A stretch of 64,000 nt of DNA from a virus: positions 1 to 64,000 of IMG/VR virus record IMGVR_UViG_3300033991_000020; one strand, written 5' to 3'. Both the position numbers and the translations under genes were made by a program. Below, piece by piece: positions 16,563 to 24,887 of this stretch (within the stretch, counting starts at the first letter, position 1; every line of letters begins with the position of its first letter). Under the pieces are notes generated by a model. It saw nothing but the letters and a program-made list of their open reading frames with translations, was not told where the DNA came from and ran no database searches.

Positions 16563-17201
16563 ATGCCAGAGAACCAAAAACAAAATAATGTAGACTTCTT
16601 AGATGATTTTGTAGTAACAGTAAGAAAGGCAAAGAGTAATGAAGATAGGCCCCTTTTACCAGAGTTGACTTGGCTACCAGCTGTAATTAAACAAATCAAG
16701 AAGAAACAACTACCGAAAAGCCAAAGTGTTCGGGCTCATTTTACATTTATTATCAGCTCTGGAAAATACAAAGACCAATATGCTTGGGGGTCTGTCCCAT
16801 TGCATGAGGAAATAACCGAAAAGGCCGACCTTTACAGATGGTTATGCAATATTCTTGGCAAGACGGAGTTAGATGTAGAAGAAAATGTACGTATTGGTGA
16901 TTTAGTTGGCAAAAGAGTTGAAATTATGGTCAAAAATACAAAGGTTGGAACTAAGACTTATCAAAATGTAACTGAAGTAAAGGCACAAGAGGAAGTTGAA
17001 TCCGATGAGGCTTCTGTGGAAACCGAAAAACCAAAACAGGTTACTAAACCCGTAGCAACAATAAAAGCTCCTGTAAAGACCGTTACAAAGCCAGCCCCTA
17101 AAAAAGAAGTTGTTGAAGAAGAGCCAGAAGGTGCAGACTTAAATGTAGAGGAAGTTGCAGAGCCAACAGACGAAATATCAGAAGACGATTTACCCTTTTA
17201 G
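16563..17201 (+). CDS. SSB-like single-stranded DNA-binding protein
   Basis: 212 residues. The N-terminal 140 residues look like a beta-rich OB-type domain (HFTFIISSGKYKDQYAWGSV, then RIGDLVGKRVEIMVKN). A Lys/Pro/Glu-rich linker follows, and the protein ends EDDLPF, the acidic C-terminal tip typical of bacterial and phage SSBs that recruits partner proteins. Sits between the coiled-coil gene and the RuvC/RecA genes. The fold is inferred from strand pattern; the tip is direct evidence. Confidence 0.75.
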   Translation: MPENQKQNNVDFLDDFVVTVRKAKSNEDRPLLPELTWLPAVIKQIKKKQLPKSQSVRAHFTFIISSGKYKDQYAWGSVPLHEEITEKADLYRWLCNILGKTELDVEENVRIGDLVGKRVEIMVKNTKVGTKTYQNVTEVKAQEEVESDEASVETEKPKQVTKPVATIKAPVKTVTKPAPKKEVVEEEPEGADLNVEEVAEPTDEISEDDLPF

Positions 17202-17260
17202 TTTAAAAAGTGTTAAAAAAGTATAGTCAAACTAGGCAATTTTAACAAAATATAAACCAA

Positions 17261-17384
17261 AGAAGTTTGTATGGCGAAAATAGACGCAAGGTGTCGCCCC
17301 GAAAAGCATAGTTCAGAGAATGTGCGGTATCTGAATCTGTCCTGACATGAGGACGTGTAGGTTCAAATCCTACTACAAACTTCT
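17261..17384 (+). ncRNA. tRNA-like structured RNA with oversized core
   Basis: An 11-bp perfect outer helix (AGAAGTTTGTA at 17261-17271 with TACAAACTTCT at 17374-17384) directly abuts a canonical T-arm, GTAGG-TTCAAAT-CCTAC at 17357-17373. A T at the position of U8 and a possible 4-bp D-like stem (GCGA/TCGC) follow the 5' strand. Between them are GTCCT/AGGAC and TTCAGA/TCTGAA hairpins. Taken as a tRNA it would be about 117 nt with no standard 7-nt anticodon loop and no encoded CCA, so it may be an atypical or decayed tRNA, or a tRNA-mimicking RNA. It lies between the SSB-like and RuvC-like genes. Confidence 0.6.
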
Positions 17385-17403
17385 TTTATAGGTTTGGAGA
17401 CTA

Positions 17404-18036
17404 ATGAAAGTTTTGGCTTTAGACGTATCCACTAGCACAACAGGGTTTGCGGTTATTAATAATAATTTTAAATTATTAGAGTATGGACAGTTTTCTATAA
17501 AAGATAGAACATTATCCGATACCATGTATACTGTAGAAATTACGGATAAGGTCCTGGCTTTAACTGAAAAGTATAAAGTTGATGCTATTATAATTGAGGA
17601 TATTTTTTGTGTAGACCCAAAAGTTTTTAGGAGATGGGCTAGGGTACATGGTGGTATGGCTATTACGTGGTATAAAAAGACTAAGAAAGAACCCGTATTT
17701 ATGATGGCTGTATCGGCTAGACCAAAAACTAATATAAGTGGAAAAGCTTCTAAAATAGAGGTTCAATTAGAAATATCCAAAAGATACAACCTTGTTGATA
17801 AAGTTATTCTTAGCAAATATTTAAAAGCATTCAATACCTTAATAGAAGAAAAAGAAAATAAGATTAAAGCCATAGAAAAAGAAATTAAGGATAAAAAGAA
17901 ACAAGCAGAAGAAAAAAAGAAGATAAGTGGTAAATTTAAGTATGCTGTAAGTAAGCTAAGTGAGGATTTTGAGAAGGTAGGGATTTCGGAGCACCAAGCA
18001 GATGCAATAGTTTTAGGAATAGCTTTTTTTAAATAG
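17404..18036 (+). CDS. RuvC-like Holliday junction resolvase
   Basis: 210 residues with an RNase H/RuvC-type core: first acidic strand LALDVSTSTTGFAV, second IIIEDIF, and the terminal acidic helix EHQADAIVLGIA. A charged helical insertion lies at residues 140-180. It should cut branched recombination or replication intermediates, consistent with the RecA-like and resolvase-like genes downstream. TTGGAG precedes the ATG. Confidence 0.8.
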   Translation: MKVLALDVSTSTTGFAVINNNFKLLEYGQFSIKDRTLSDTMYTVEITDKVLALTEKYKVDAIIIEDIFCVDPKVFRRWARVHGGMAITWYKKTKKEPVFMMAVSARPKTNISGKASKIEVQLEISKRYNLVDKVILSKYLKAFNTLIEEKENKIKAIEKEIKDKKKQAEEKKKISGKFKYAVSKLSEDFEKVGISEHQADAIVLGIAFFK

Positions 18037-18045
18037 GAGTAGTAA

Positions 18046-18141
18046 ATGAGACCGAAACATTTACCCTGTATAAATACGCCAGAAGGAATTAGACGTATTA
18101 ACGAAATACAAGCTGAATATGACAAAGACCCCGAAGATTGA
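18046..18141 (+). CDS. very small protein (31 aa)
   Basis: AGGAGT precedes the ATG. A short Pro/Arg/Glu-containing peptide with INTPEGIRRINEI. The site is good and the space would otherwise be empty; real but unproven. The stretch 18142-18215 shows nothing else. Confidence 0.45.
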   Translation: MRPKHLPCINTPEGIRRINEIQAEYDKDPED

Positions 18142-18215
18142 ACAATTTGATAATTGCTATGGCAGAGATGAAAATGGAAATTGGCAATAATTAACTTAAC
18201 AAGGAGAAATAGCTT

Positions 18216-18563
18216 ATGTCCTTTATTTGTAAAGTATGTGGTCCAGTGGGAAATTGTCAAAAACAAACTAAGATTCCAACTAAGATAAGAGATGTAGAAT
18301 ATAATCTACAAGTAAAGACTATTTATGCAGATGGCGAGACTATTAAAACAGTTAGAAAATCTCAAGGAACAGAGCTTGTAGAAGAAGGTGTTTATTGTAT
18401 TAAGCACATACCAGAAAAATTTAAGCCTATAAAAGAAGAAAAAGTAACAAGAGACCAGCTTATAAAAACAATAGCTGTAAGAAAAAATAATGAGAAAGAT
18501 AACGAGATAGATGAGGAAAATACAAAAAGAAATATCCGTACTAAAGATAAAAAGGAACAATAA
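18216..18563 (+). CDS. hypothetical charged protein (115 aa)
   Basis: AAGGAG precedes the ATG. Begins with a Cys pair (FICKVCGPVGNC), continues as a beta-rich domain and ends with a long Lys/Glu/Asn tail likely to be disordered or helical. It immediately precedes the recA-like gene. Family not recognised. Confidence 0.65.
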   Translation: MSFICKVCGPVGNCQKQTKIPTKIRDVEYNLQVKTIYADGETIKTVRKSQGTELVEEGVYCIKHIPEKFKPIKEEKVTRDQLIKTIAVRKNNEKDNEIDEENTKRNIRTKDKKEQ

Positions 18564-19562
18564 ATGGGAAAATTACAAGAATATATAAATAAGTACAATA
18601 AGGATTTAGCTGGCTCAATCATTAAGTTGAGCGATAGTCCCTATACTGGCATAGAACGAGCCTCTACAGGGTCGTTTTCATGCGATATTAGTGTTGGTGG
18701 GGGTCTTCCATGTTCCAGCATTATAGAGCTGTTTGGAGAAGAAAGCACAGGAAAATCGCTTTTAAGCCTCAAAACCATAGCAACCGTTCAAAAAAAATTT
18801 GATAAAGATTGTGTTTATATAGACTTGGAGGGAGCTCTTACAAAAGAATGGGCCACAAAAGTTGGAGTAAACCCAGACAAACTGTACATTGTTCGACCTA
18901 AAACAGCAGAAAAGGCTTTAGATACTTTGATAGACCTAGTATCAAGTAAAGAGGTGGGAGTTGTTGTTGTAGATTCTGTTTCTGCACTATGCCCAATTGT
19001 TGAAACAGAAGAAAGCTTGGAAAAAAATCAAATGGGAGTAGCTGCCAGATTAATGAGCAAAACTTTACGTATTTTAGCTTCGACGTTACAACCAGAAAGC
19101 TTAACGGATAAAGAAAAATATAATCCCTGTATTGTAATATTCATTAATCAAACAAGGCGTTTAATTGGGATTCTTTATGGAAGCAACCTTACAACATCTG
19201 GAGGAAACGCTTTAAAATTTTATAGTAGTGTTCGTATTCATCTTAAAAAAGGCGATACGTTAAGAAATGAGGCAAAAAGCGCAATAGGTCAAAACATTAA
19301 ATTTACAGTAGTAAAAAATAAAACATATAAGCCATTACAAGTAGGCGAATTTTCTTTTTATTATGATGGACGTATTGACAATGAAGAATCTATTATTAAT
19401 TATGCGATTGCTTTTGAACTGATTAAACAAAAAGGGGCGTGGGTTTATTTGGATGACAAAAAATTCCAGGGAAAAGAAGCAGTTGTTGAATACCTAAAAA
19501 AAGATAGTAAAGCAATACTAAAACTAAAAAAAGATATTATTGATATAGTTAAAAAGGATTAA
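18564..19562 (+). CDS. RecA/UvsX-like recombinase
   Basis: 332 residues. Walker A GEESTGKS at 58-65, Walker B GVVVVDSVSAL near residues 132-142, then the L1/L2 regions (MSKTLRILAS, FINQTRR, TTSGGNALKFYSS), the last being the RecA DNA-binding loop with its Gly-Gly-Asn-Ala-Leu signature. It should form filaments on single-stranded DNA and drive strand exchange. It is close to bacterial RecA in length. No LexA-like partner is seen. AAAGGAA precedes the ATG. Confidence 0.92.
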   Translation: MGKLQEYINKYNKDLAGSIIKLSDSPYTGIERASTGSFSCDISVGGGLPCSSIIELFGEESTGKSLLSLKTIATVQKKFDKDCVYIDLEGALTKEWATKVGVNPDKLYIVRPKTAEKALDTLIDLVSSKEVGVVVVDSVSALCPIVETEESLEKNQMGVAARLMSKTLRILASTLQPESLTDKEKYNPCIVIFINQTRRLIGILYGSNLTTSGGNALKFYSSVRIHLKKGDTLRNEAKSAIGQNIKFTVVKNKTYKPLQVGEFSFYYDGRIDNEESIINYAIAFELIKQKGAWVYLDDKKFQGKEAVVEYLKKDSKAILKLKKDIIDIVKKD

Positions 19563-19563
19563 T

Positions 19564-20016
19564 ATGAGTATTTGTAGAAAAGACTGTAAATATAATAAGA
19601 ATAATTTTTGTAGATATTATAAAAATTCAATATTGTGCTTACAGGGTAATGATACTTATTGCTTAGCATATAAAAAACAAATTGAAAAGCCCGTTAGAAA
19701 CCAAATAAAGAGAAACTCAATTAAACAAGAAAAGAAATTAGCAAAAGACTTGGGTGCTAAAAGGCAACCTCAAAGTGGTGCGAAAGATGCGGCTCCTGCT
19801 GATATGATTAAGGGTAATTATATTATTGAAAGTAAAGCGACGAATAAAGATAGTATAGTTTTACATAAAGAATGGCTAGACCAATTAAAACAATCTCCGA
19901 TTAACTACGGAAAAGTGCCTACATTAATAATAGATTTTACGAAAACAAATGATAGATATGTAGTGTTAGATATGGTAGATTTTCAAAAAATAATTAAAGG
20001 AGAATCCAATGAATAA
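19564..20016 (+). CDS. Holliday-junction-resolvase-like PD-(D/E)XK nuclease with Cys-rich N-terminus
   Basis: 150 residues. Residues 1-40 contain six cysteines (CRKDC, FCRYY, LCLQG, YCLAY), probably a zinc or Fe-S module. The rest has a nuclease core: QEKKLAKDLGAKRQPQSGA, then PADMIKGNYIIESKAT, giving the Asp and Glu-x-Lys of the PD-(D/E)XK fold as in Hjc-type resolvases. It follows recA-like by 1 bp. Whether it cuts junctions or other DNA is unknown. Confidence 0.72.
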   Translation: MSICRKDCKYNKNNFCRYYKNSILCLQGNDTYCLAYKKQIEKPVRNQIKRNSIKQEKKLAKDLGAKRQPQSGAKDAAPADMIKGNYIIESKATNKDSIVLHKEWLDQLKQSPINYGKVPTLIIDFTKTNDRYVVLDMVDFQKIIKGESNE

Positions 20017-20221
20017 TTGTATTACTGTTACTATTAGTACAGAAGATAGAGAGGTTAAATTATCTTTTCCAGAAGATGGTGATATTTATGCCTATTTGGA
20101 AGAGCTTTCTCATCTTTTAGTAGCTTGGGGCTTTCATCCAAGTACTGTCCAAGATGGTATTTGCGCATTAGCTGAAAACTATGAAGAAGAAATAAAAGAA
20201 GACAAACTAGAAGGAGAATAA
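20009..20221 (+). CDS. hypothetical acidic protein (70 aa)
   Basis: AAAGGAG precedes the ATG inside the end of the nuclease gene. Acidic, with a SHLLVAWGFHPSTVQDGI segment that recurs in small phage proteins I have seen, without known function. Confidence 0.65.
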   Translation: MNNCITVTISTEDREVKLSFPEDGDIYAYLEELSHLLVAWGFHPSTVQDGICALAENYEEEIKEDKLEGE

Positions 20222-20222
20222 T

Positions 20223-20444
20223 ATGGAATTTGTAAAAGTACAAAGAGATGAATTGATTCAACAGTTTAAAGAGTACATTGAATTATTAAAAAGCTGCCCA
20301 AAAACTATGGAATTTCATACCTTAGTGGAATTTTGTGGTATTGATGTAGGTTTTCTTAAATTAGCCAAACAATATAACGATATTAAACTTGGAGAGCAAG
20401 CAAAAGTACAGCAGCAGAAAAAAGAAGAGCAAGGAAATATTTAA
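20223..20444 (+). CDS. hypothetical helical protein (73 aa)
   Basis: AAGGAG lies before the ATG. Mostly helical, ending in a Gln/Lys/Glu-rich tail. Stop and next ATG overlap by one base (TAATG). Family not recognised. Confidence 0.6.
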   Translation: MEFVKVQRDELIQQFKEYIELLKSCPKTMEFHTLVEFCGIDVGFLKLAKQYNDIKLGEQAKVQQQKKEEQGNI

Positions 20445-20800
20445 TGAAAATAGCTGTTATAGGCTCAAGAGAATTTAAAGATTTTAAATTTGTAAAAGAT
20501 ACTGTTATTACAGCCTTTTATTTAAATGCGCCTTTATGTGGTAATGAATTTGTTAGTGGAGGAGCAAGAGGGGTTGATACTTGGGCTGAAGAATGTATGA
20601 CACACCTCACTCCAAAGCATATTTTTAAACCTGAGTGGGATAAATATGGTAAACGAGCAGGATTCATAAGAAATCAATTAATAATAAATGAAGCAGATAA
20701 AGTTATAGCCTTTTGGGATGGTTCAAGTTGTGGCACTAAGAATTCAATTGATTTAGCTATTAAAGCTGGCAAACCTATTGATATTTATGTGAGATATTAA
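20444..20800 (+). CDS. SLOG/DUF2493-family nucleotide-binding protein
   Basis: 118 residues with the complete family pattern: VIGSREFKDF near the N-terminus, SGGARGVDTWAEE in the middle and RNQLIINEADKVIAFWDG. DUF2493/YAcAr proteins belong to the SLOG superfamily, which senses or processes nucleotide-derived ligands; several members act in antiviral or conflict systems. In phages the role is not established. Coupled to genes on both sides. Confidence 0.82.
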   Translation: MKIAVIGSREFKDFKFVKDTVITAFYLNAPLCGNEFVSGGARGVDTWAEECMTHLTPKHIFKPEWDKYGKRAGFIRNQLIINEADKVIAFWDGSSCGTKNSIDLAIKAGKPIDIYVRY

Positions 20801-21267
20801 TGAAAGAACTGATTTTAATCGTAGCCAACGTAGGAGAAGGAAAAACAACCTTAGCTAAAAAATATCAAAAGAAGGGTTATGTTGTAATTAGCAAGGATAG
20901 TCTTCGTTATTGTATCGGGGCTGGAAACTATATTTATAATTATAAATATGAACCTATTATTTGGAAAATTGAAGAACGTATGTTAGAAGCTTTTATGGAA
21001 TTAGGTGTTAATATTGTAGTAGATTCTATTTGCGTTTCTAAAAGAATTAGGAAACGCTATATTAATATAGCTAAATATAATAATTATAAAGTAAAATGTT
21101 ATATTTTACCTAAATTATCTATGAAAGAAGCAGTAGACAGGAGAATGCAAAATCCGCATGGCCAATATAATAGAAGCATTTGGAGAAGGGTTTGGAAACG
21201 TTTTGATAAAGTATATGAGGAACCCAAATTATCTGAGGGTATAAATAAAATTATTAAGGGGGTATAA
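20800..21267 (+). CDS. P-loop kinase, polynucleotide-kinase-like
   Basis: 155 residues. Walker A ANVGEGKTTLAKKY at the N-terminus, SKDSLRY (the Asp used by PNK-type kinases), VVDSICVSKRIRKRYI, and a lid motif with Arg pair (DRRMQNPHG). This matches the kinase domain of T4 Pnk-type enzymes. No phosphatase domain is attached, so it could phosphorylate 5' ends but not remove 3' phosphates. A nucleoside or small-molecule kinase is an alternative. Confidence 0.7.
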   Translation: MKELILIVANVGEGKTTLAKKYQKKGYVVISKDSLRYCIGAGNYIYNYKYEPIIWKIEERMLEAFMELGVNIVVDSICVSKRIRKRYINIAKYNNYKVKCYILPKLSMKEAVDRRMQNPHGQYNRSIWRRVWKRFDKVYEEPKLSEGINKIIKGV

Positions 21268-21300
21268 AGAGTAAGTATGAAATTTTGGAGATATAATTAA

Positions 21301-21579
21301 ATGAAAAATAACCCAACTACTAAAATGTTTGCTGGTTTTAGAATGATAAGAAAAAAGATTGATGGTAAAGTTGTATCTATTCCGAAAGCCCCTCAATTTA
21401 CTTTGACTAAGAATTTATTTAAATTTTTAGAAAAATGCAAAACACTTACAGAATTACAACATAGTATAGTTCAAGAACAATTAAACAAGTGTACAGAAAA
21501 GGTAAGTCCAGAATATATTGCAAGGTTATGTGCAATTTTGGAAAAACCTGTAACTGGAAAACTAGAGGATAACAAATGA
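21301..21579 (+). CDS. hypothetical protein (92 aa)
   Basis: TTGGAG precedes the ATG. Basic first half, helical second half (LTKNLFKFLEKCKTLTEL). Overlaps the next gene by 4 bp. Family not recognised. Confidence 0.6.
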   Translation: MKNNPTTKMFAGFRMIRKKIDGKVVSIPKAPQFTLTKNLFKFLEKCKTLTELQHSIVQEQLNKCTEKVSPEYIARLCAILEKPVTGKLEDNK

Positions 21580-21854
21580 GTTGGGAGGGTTACTATCAAC
21601 AACTTTGTAAGAAGGGGCACTATACTTCTAAATCAGCTGAATATCAAGAGGAAGATGAACAATGTAGAATTTGCGGCGAAAAGATTGTTTGGGTTAATAC
21701 AGTAGATACTACAAATGGTTCTTTTGATGATGAAGGAAATCAAATTGATGGTTATATTGAATTAGAAGAAAAGGAAAGAAAAGTTTGTGAACATTGTAAA
21801 TCAATTTTAGAAATCCTTTATAAAATCCCTAAAGGAAAAGGTTACAAAAGATGA
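21576..21854 (+). CDS. zinc-binding hypothetical protein (92 aa)
   Basis: Has two Cys pairs, CRIC in the middle and CEHC near the end, plus CKKGHY near the start, consistent with one or two zinc sites. Part of a run of four coupled small genes with 4-bp overlaps. Function unknown. Confidence 0.65.
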   Translation: MSWEGYYQQLCKKGHYTSKSAEYQEEDEQCRICGEKIVWVNTVDTTNGSFDDEGNQIDGYIELEEKERKVCEHCKSILEILYKIPKGKGYKR

Positions 21855-22117
21855 AAAAACGAAATCCTATTTTGGAAAATAAAAAACTTGGCTATGCAAC
21901 TCCTCGTTGTTGGTGGTCAAAATCAAAAAAGAAAATATCTGCTAAAGTGTTAATTAAATGTGGAGATTGCGATAATAAACTTGAAATTTATTATGATAAA
22001 AGAAAAGTAAAGAATCCAATTGACCAAGCCATAAACGACCAAATAGAAATTAATGGTGTATTTGCAGATAAAAAATGGTGGAAAGAACTATTTAAAGAAA
22101 TAGGAATAATACAATGA
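21851..22117 (+). CDS. hypothetical protein with Cys motif (88 aa)
   Basis: Basic protein with Trp pair (CWWSKS) and CGDC in the middle. Coupled by 4-bp overlap to neighbours. Family not recognised. Confidence 0.6.
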   Translation: MKKRNPILENKKLGYATPRCWWSKSKKKISAKVLIKCGDCDNKLEIYYDKRKVKNPIDQAINDQIEINGVFADKKWWKELFKEIGIIQ

Positions 22118-22422
22118 AAAGATTTAAATTATACTGGTTTTTTAGAAAGTTATATGATAATTATTTAAGGAAAAAGGACGAGTCTCTTATTCCAAAAGGA
22201 ATATATTGTCATGGTCAAACAGTTCAAGACCCAAACAATCCTATGGTTAGATTATGCCCTAATTGTTGTCCATATTGGGATAAGAATCCTTTTGCGTTAG
22301 ACCAAGAGGATGGTTATTGTTCTCTTTTGGCTATGGGAGATTGGGAACCAGACGGAACTTTTTTATTATGGGACCAGTGCAAAGAGTGCGGTATAAACTA
22401 CGATGATGAGGACGAAAAATGA
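22114..22422 (+). CDS. Cys-rich hypothetical protein (102 aa)
   Basis: Cysteines in CPNCCPYW, GYCSLL and QCKECG could bind zinc or an Fe-S cluster. The first 35 residues are basic and aromatic. It overlaps the SbcD-like gene by 4 bp. Function unknown. Confidence 0.62.
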   Translation: MKRFKLYWFFRKLYDNYLRKKDESLIPKGIYCHGQTVQDPNNPMVRLCPNCCPYWDKNPFALDQEDGYCSLLAMGDWEPDGTFLLWDQCKECGINYDDEDEK

Positions 22423-23393
22423 AAACGGCGGTTATAACTGCTGACCTGCACATAGACAAAAATAATAGACCAGAAGATACTTTGGCTATTTTACGTCAAA
22501 TTATGCAATATGCTGTTGGAAATAAAGTGGATTTTGTCTATGTTCTTGGAGATGTATATGAGCGTAAAAGGCCATATAGCTGTGAAAAAACTATATTTGA
22601 AAAGTTTATAAAATATTTATCTGATAAAGGTGTTGAAGTAATAATTATACCTGGAAATCACGATGCTGAACCAGACGGTAATTCTGCTGTAGATGAATTT
22701 GGGATTTTAGAGTTACCTAACGTCTCATTAAAAACCAATCCTTGTATGGTAACTTTGGGCAAGTATAATATTTGGTTAGGTCACATGCTGGTTCAAGGAG
22801 CCAAACTTGGACCAGTAGATTACCAAGCCCACAGTCCAGTTTCTTTACAGAGTATTTTTGATGAGTATTCAGCAGACATTTTTTTACTAGGAGACGTGCA
22901 TAAGGCACAAAAATTAAACGATAATCCACCTGTATTATATGTTGGTTCTCCTGAGCGAATAGATTTTGGTGAACGTAATGAGAAAAAAGGTTTTACACTA
23001 CTAACTACTACAGATGAGAAATTGGAGTACAAGTTTGTTCCTTTAGATATTAGACCCATGCTTCAATTTGATTTGGCGTATTCTAAGTTAGACGATTGGT
23101 TAAATGATAATTTAGGCCCACAGCCAGGTACAACAGAGGCCTTAGTAAAAGTAAAAATTACATGCGATAGAGATGAATACAGCAAAATAGATGAAAAAGC
23201 AATAAAGGAACATTTAAAAGATGCAAGAAGCGTAACTATAGAATATGATATTGTAAAGACGACAAGGGTAAGGAGTAAAAAAATTAAGGAATCTTCTTCA
23301 CCAGTAAAAGCATTTGAAACCTATGCACAACTAAATGAGTTTGACAAAGAAACTATTGACTTGGGTTTACAAATAATGGAGGAAACAAAATGA
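22419..23393 (+). CDS. SbcD/Mre11-like nuclease (T4 gp47 type)
   Basis: 324 residues with all Mre11-family metal motifs in order: ADLHIDKNN, LGDVYERKRP, IPGNHDAEPD, LGHMLVQG and LLGDVHKAQ. With its SbcC partner (25600) it should form an ATP-dependent nuclease that processes DNA ends and hairpins to load the recombinase. Three genes, two of them exonucleases, separate it from sbcC-like. Length is normal for phage gp47. Confidence 0.9.
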   Translation: MKTAVITADLHIDKNNRPEDTLAILRQIMQYAVGNKVDFVYVLGDVYERKRPYSCEKTIFEKFIKYLSDKGVEVIIIPGNHDAEPDGNSAVDEFGILELPNVSLKTNPCMVTLGKYNIWLGHMLVQGAKLGPVDYQAHSPVSLQSIFDEYSADIFLLGDVHKAQKLNDNPPVLYVGSPERIDFGERNEKKGFTLLTTTDEKLEYKFVPLDIRPMLQFDLAYSKLDDWLNDNLGPQPGTTEALVKVKITCDRDEYSKIDEKAIKEHLKDARSVTIEYDIVKTTRVRSKKIKESSSPVKAFETYAQLNEFDKETIDLGLQIMEETK

Positions 23394-23821
23394 AAATAAC
23401 TATATCAAAAGATTGGGAAACGATAGACTTATTGACTGAGCAAGACCCAAATAAATTTGGAGAAGCTCTGCGTAACTATTGTTTTATTGGTAATTGTGAA
23501 CAAACTGGTTGTTATTCTACATTTGATTTAATTCCACAATTAAAAAAGGTTAAATCTGGCAAAATTTATGAAGAAGCTAAAAAAGTAATCCATCCAGAAA
23601 ATTATTTACATGTTTATTATTGGAAAATTATTGAAAAAAACTGTTGGATAGCTTATGGCGACCCTGAAGGTAAACCACAACGAATGAAATTTTGTGAACC
23701 CCACGAACTAGTTTGTGCTTGGGAATGGGAAGGGGATGGGACACTATATTTTAGATTTAATAATAAAAAAGTTATTAATACCGACTGTAAAAAAGATTAT
23801 GTTTGGAAATGGATAAAATAA
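23390..23821 (+). CDS. hypothetical protein (143 aa)
   Basis: Overlaps sbcD-like by 4 bp, with GGAGG upstream. Rich in Trp, Tyr and Cys; no recognisable motif. It lies among DNA-processing genes. Family not recognised. Confidence 0.65.
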   Translation: MKITISKDWETIDLLTEQDPNKFGEALRNYCFIGNCEQTGCYSTFDLIPQLKKVKSGKIYEEAKKVIHPENYLHVYYWKIIEKNCWIAYGDPEGKPQRMKFCEPHELVCAWEWEGDGTLYFRFNNKKVINTDCKKDYVWKWIK

Positions 23822-24364
23822 ATGAAAGACATAAATCTCCTTAGTCTTGATTTAGAGTTGAATAAGCCTTCTGGGAGTATTATCCAAATTGGGTCTGTAG
23901 TTGGCAATTTAGCTTCTGGAAAAATTTTGGAAGAATACTCTGCTTATATTAATTGTGGAGAAATTCTTGACCCTTTTATTATAAATTTAACAGGGATTAA
24001 ACAAGAGAATGTAGATAATGGGATTGGTTTATATACTGCTTATGGCCAGTTAAAAGATTTACATAAGAAATATGAATGCTTCCGAAATTGTGCATGCTGG
24101 GGAGGGGGAGATACTTTAGAATTAAAGAAGCAACTCCATATAACAGATGATGAATTATTTTTATTTGGCAGAAGATGGATAGATGTAAAAACCATCTTTA
24201 TCGCCTATAGGTGGGCAAATGGAGAAGGCCATCAAGCTGGGCTTGCAAAAGCTTTATTGAAGTTGGGTATGCAATTTGAAGGAACTAAACATTCGGCTAA
24301 AGATGACGCTCGAAACACTTGGTATATATTTTGCGAATTATTAAGGAGATTTAAAAATGAATGA
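23822..24364 (+). CDS. DnaQ-fold 3'-5' exonuclease A
   Basis: 180 residues. Exo I LLSLDLELNKPSGSIIQIGS, then TGIKQENV, and the terminal KHSAKDDARNT helix matching ExoIII (His then Asp). This is a DEDD-type exonuclease; substrate may be DNA or RNA. First acidic pair is Asp-Leu-Glu as in DnaQ. It is followed immediately by a second DEDD enzyme. Confidence 0.82.
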   Translation: MKDINLLSLDLELNKPSGSIIQIGSVVGNLASGKILEEYSAYINCGEILDPFIINLTGIKQENVDNGIGLYTAYGQLKDLHKKYECFRNCACWGGGDTLELKKQLHITDDELFLFGRRWIDVKTIFIAYRWANGEGHQAGLAKALLKLGMQFEGTKHSAKDDARNTWYIFCELLRRFKNE

Positions 24365-24887
24365 CCTTATGTTGGATTTAGAAACTTTTGGAGTATCGCC
24401 TAATAGTATAATTGTACAGTTGGGGGCTTGTTATTTTAATCGAGAAACTGGAGAAATTGGTAAAACTTTCTGTGAAAATATTGATACACCTTCAGCACAA
24501 GGGTATGGATTAACAATAGATGCTTCTACTATTAATTGGTGGCTAAGTCAATCTAAAAATGCTCAAGAGTCTATCCTAAAAGAACCCAGAACCAATATAA
24601 AAATTGTACTAGAACAATTCCAAGAATTTGCTATAGATGCAACACAAGTTTGGTCTCATGCTACTTTTGATTTTGTGATATTATTAAATGCCTATAATAA
24701 AGTTGGCTTAAAGTTTCCATTTCATTATAGAGCACCCAGAGATATTAGAACCCTGACTGACTTAGCTAACATTGACCCTAAAAGTTATAAAATGCAAGGC
24801 CTTGAGCACAATGCTTTAGAGGATTGTAAGCATCAAGTTAAGTATTGTTGTGATTGTTTTAAAAAATTGAAAGGAATAAATAAATGA
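24357..24887 (+). CDS. DexA-like 3'-5' exonuclease B
   Basis: 176 residues. Exo I DLMLDLETFG, a STINWWLSQSKNAQ block and the ExoII WSHATFDFVIL and ExoIII EHNALEDCKHQ blocks fit the T4 DexA/RNase T-like DEDD group, in which the Trp-Trp segment is characteristic. Likely degrades single-stranded DNA 3' ends or RNA. Overlaps exonuclease A by 8 bp with AAGGAG upstream. Confidence 0.82.
   Translation: MNDLMLDLETFGVSPNSIIVQLGACYFNRETGEIGKTFCENIDTPSAQGYGLTIDASTINWWLSQSKNAQESILKEPRTNIKIVLEQFQEFAIDATQVWSHATFDFVILLNAYNKVGLKFPFHYRAPRDIRTLTDLANIDPKSYKMQGLEHNALEDCKHQVKYCCDCFKKLKGINK

Noticed and set aside
17763-18266. 167-aa minus-strand frame opposite the RuvC-like gene
   Set aside because: Antisense shadow across two real plus-strand genes; no ribosome binding site.
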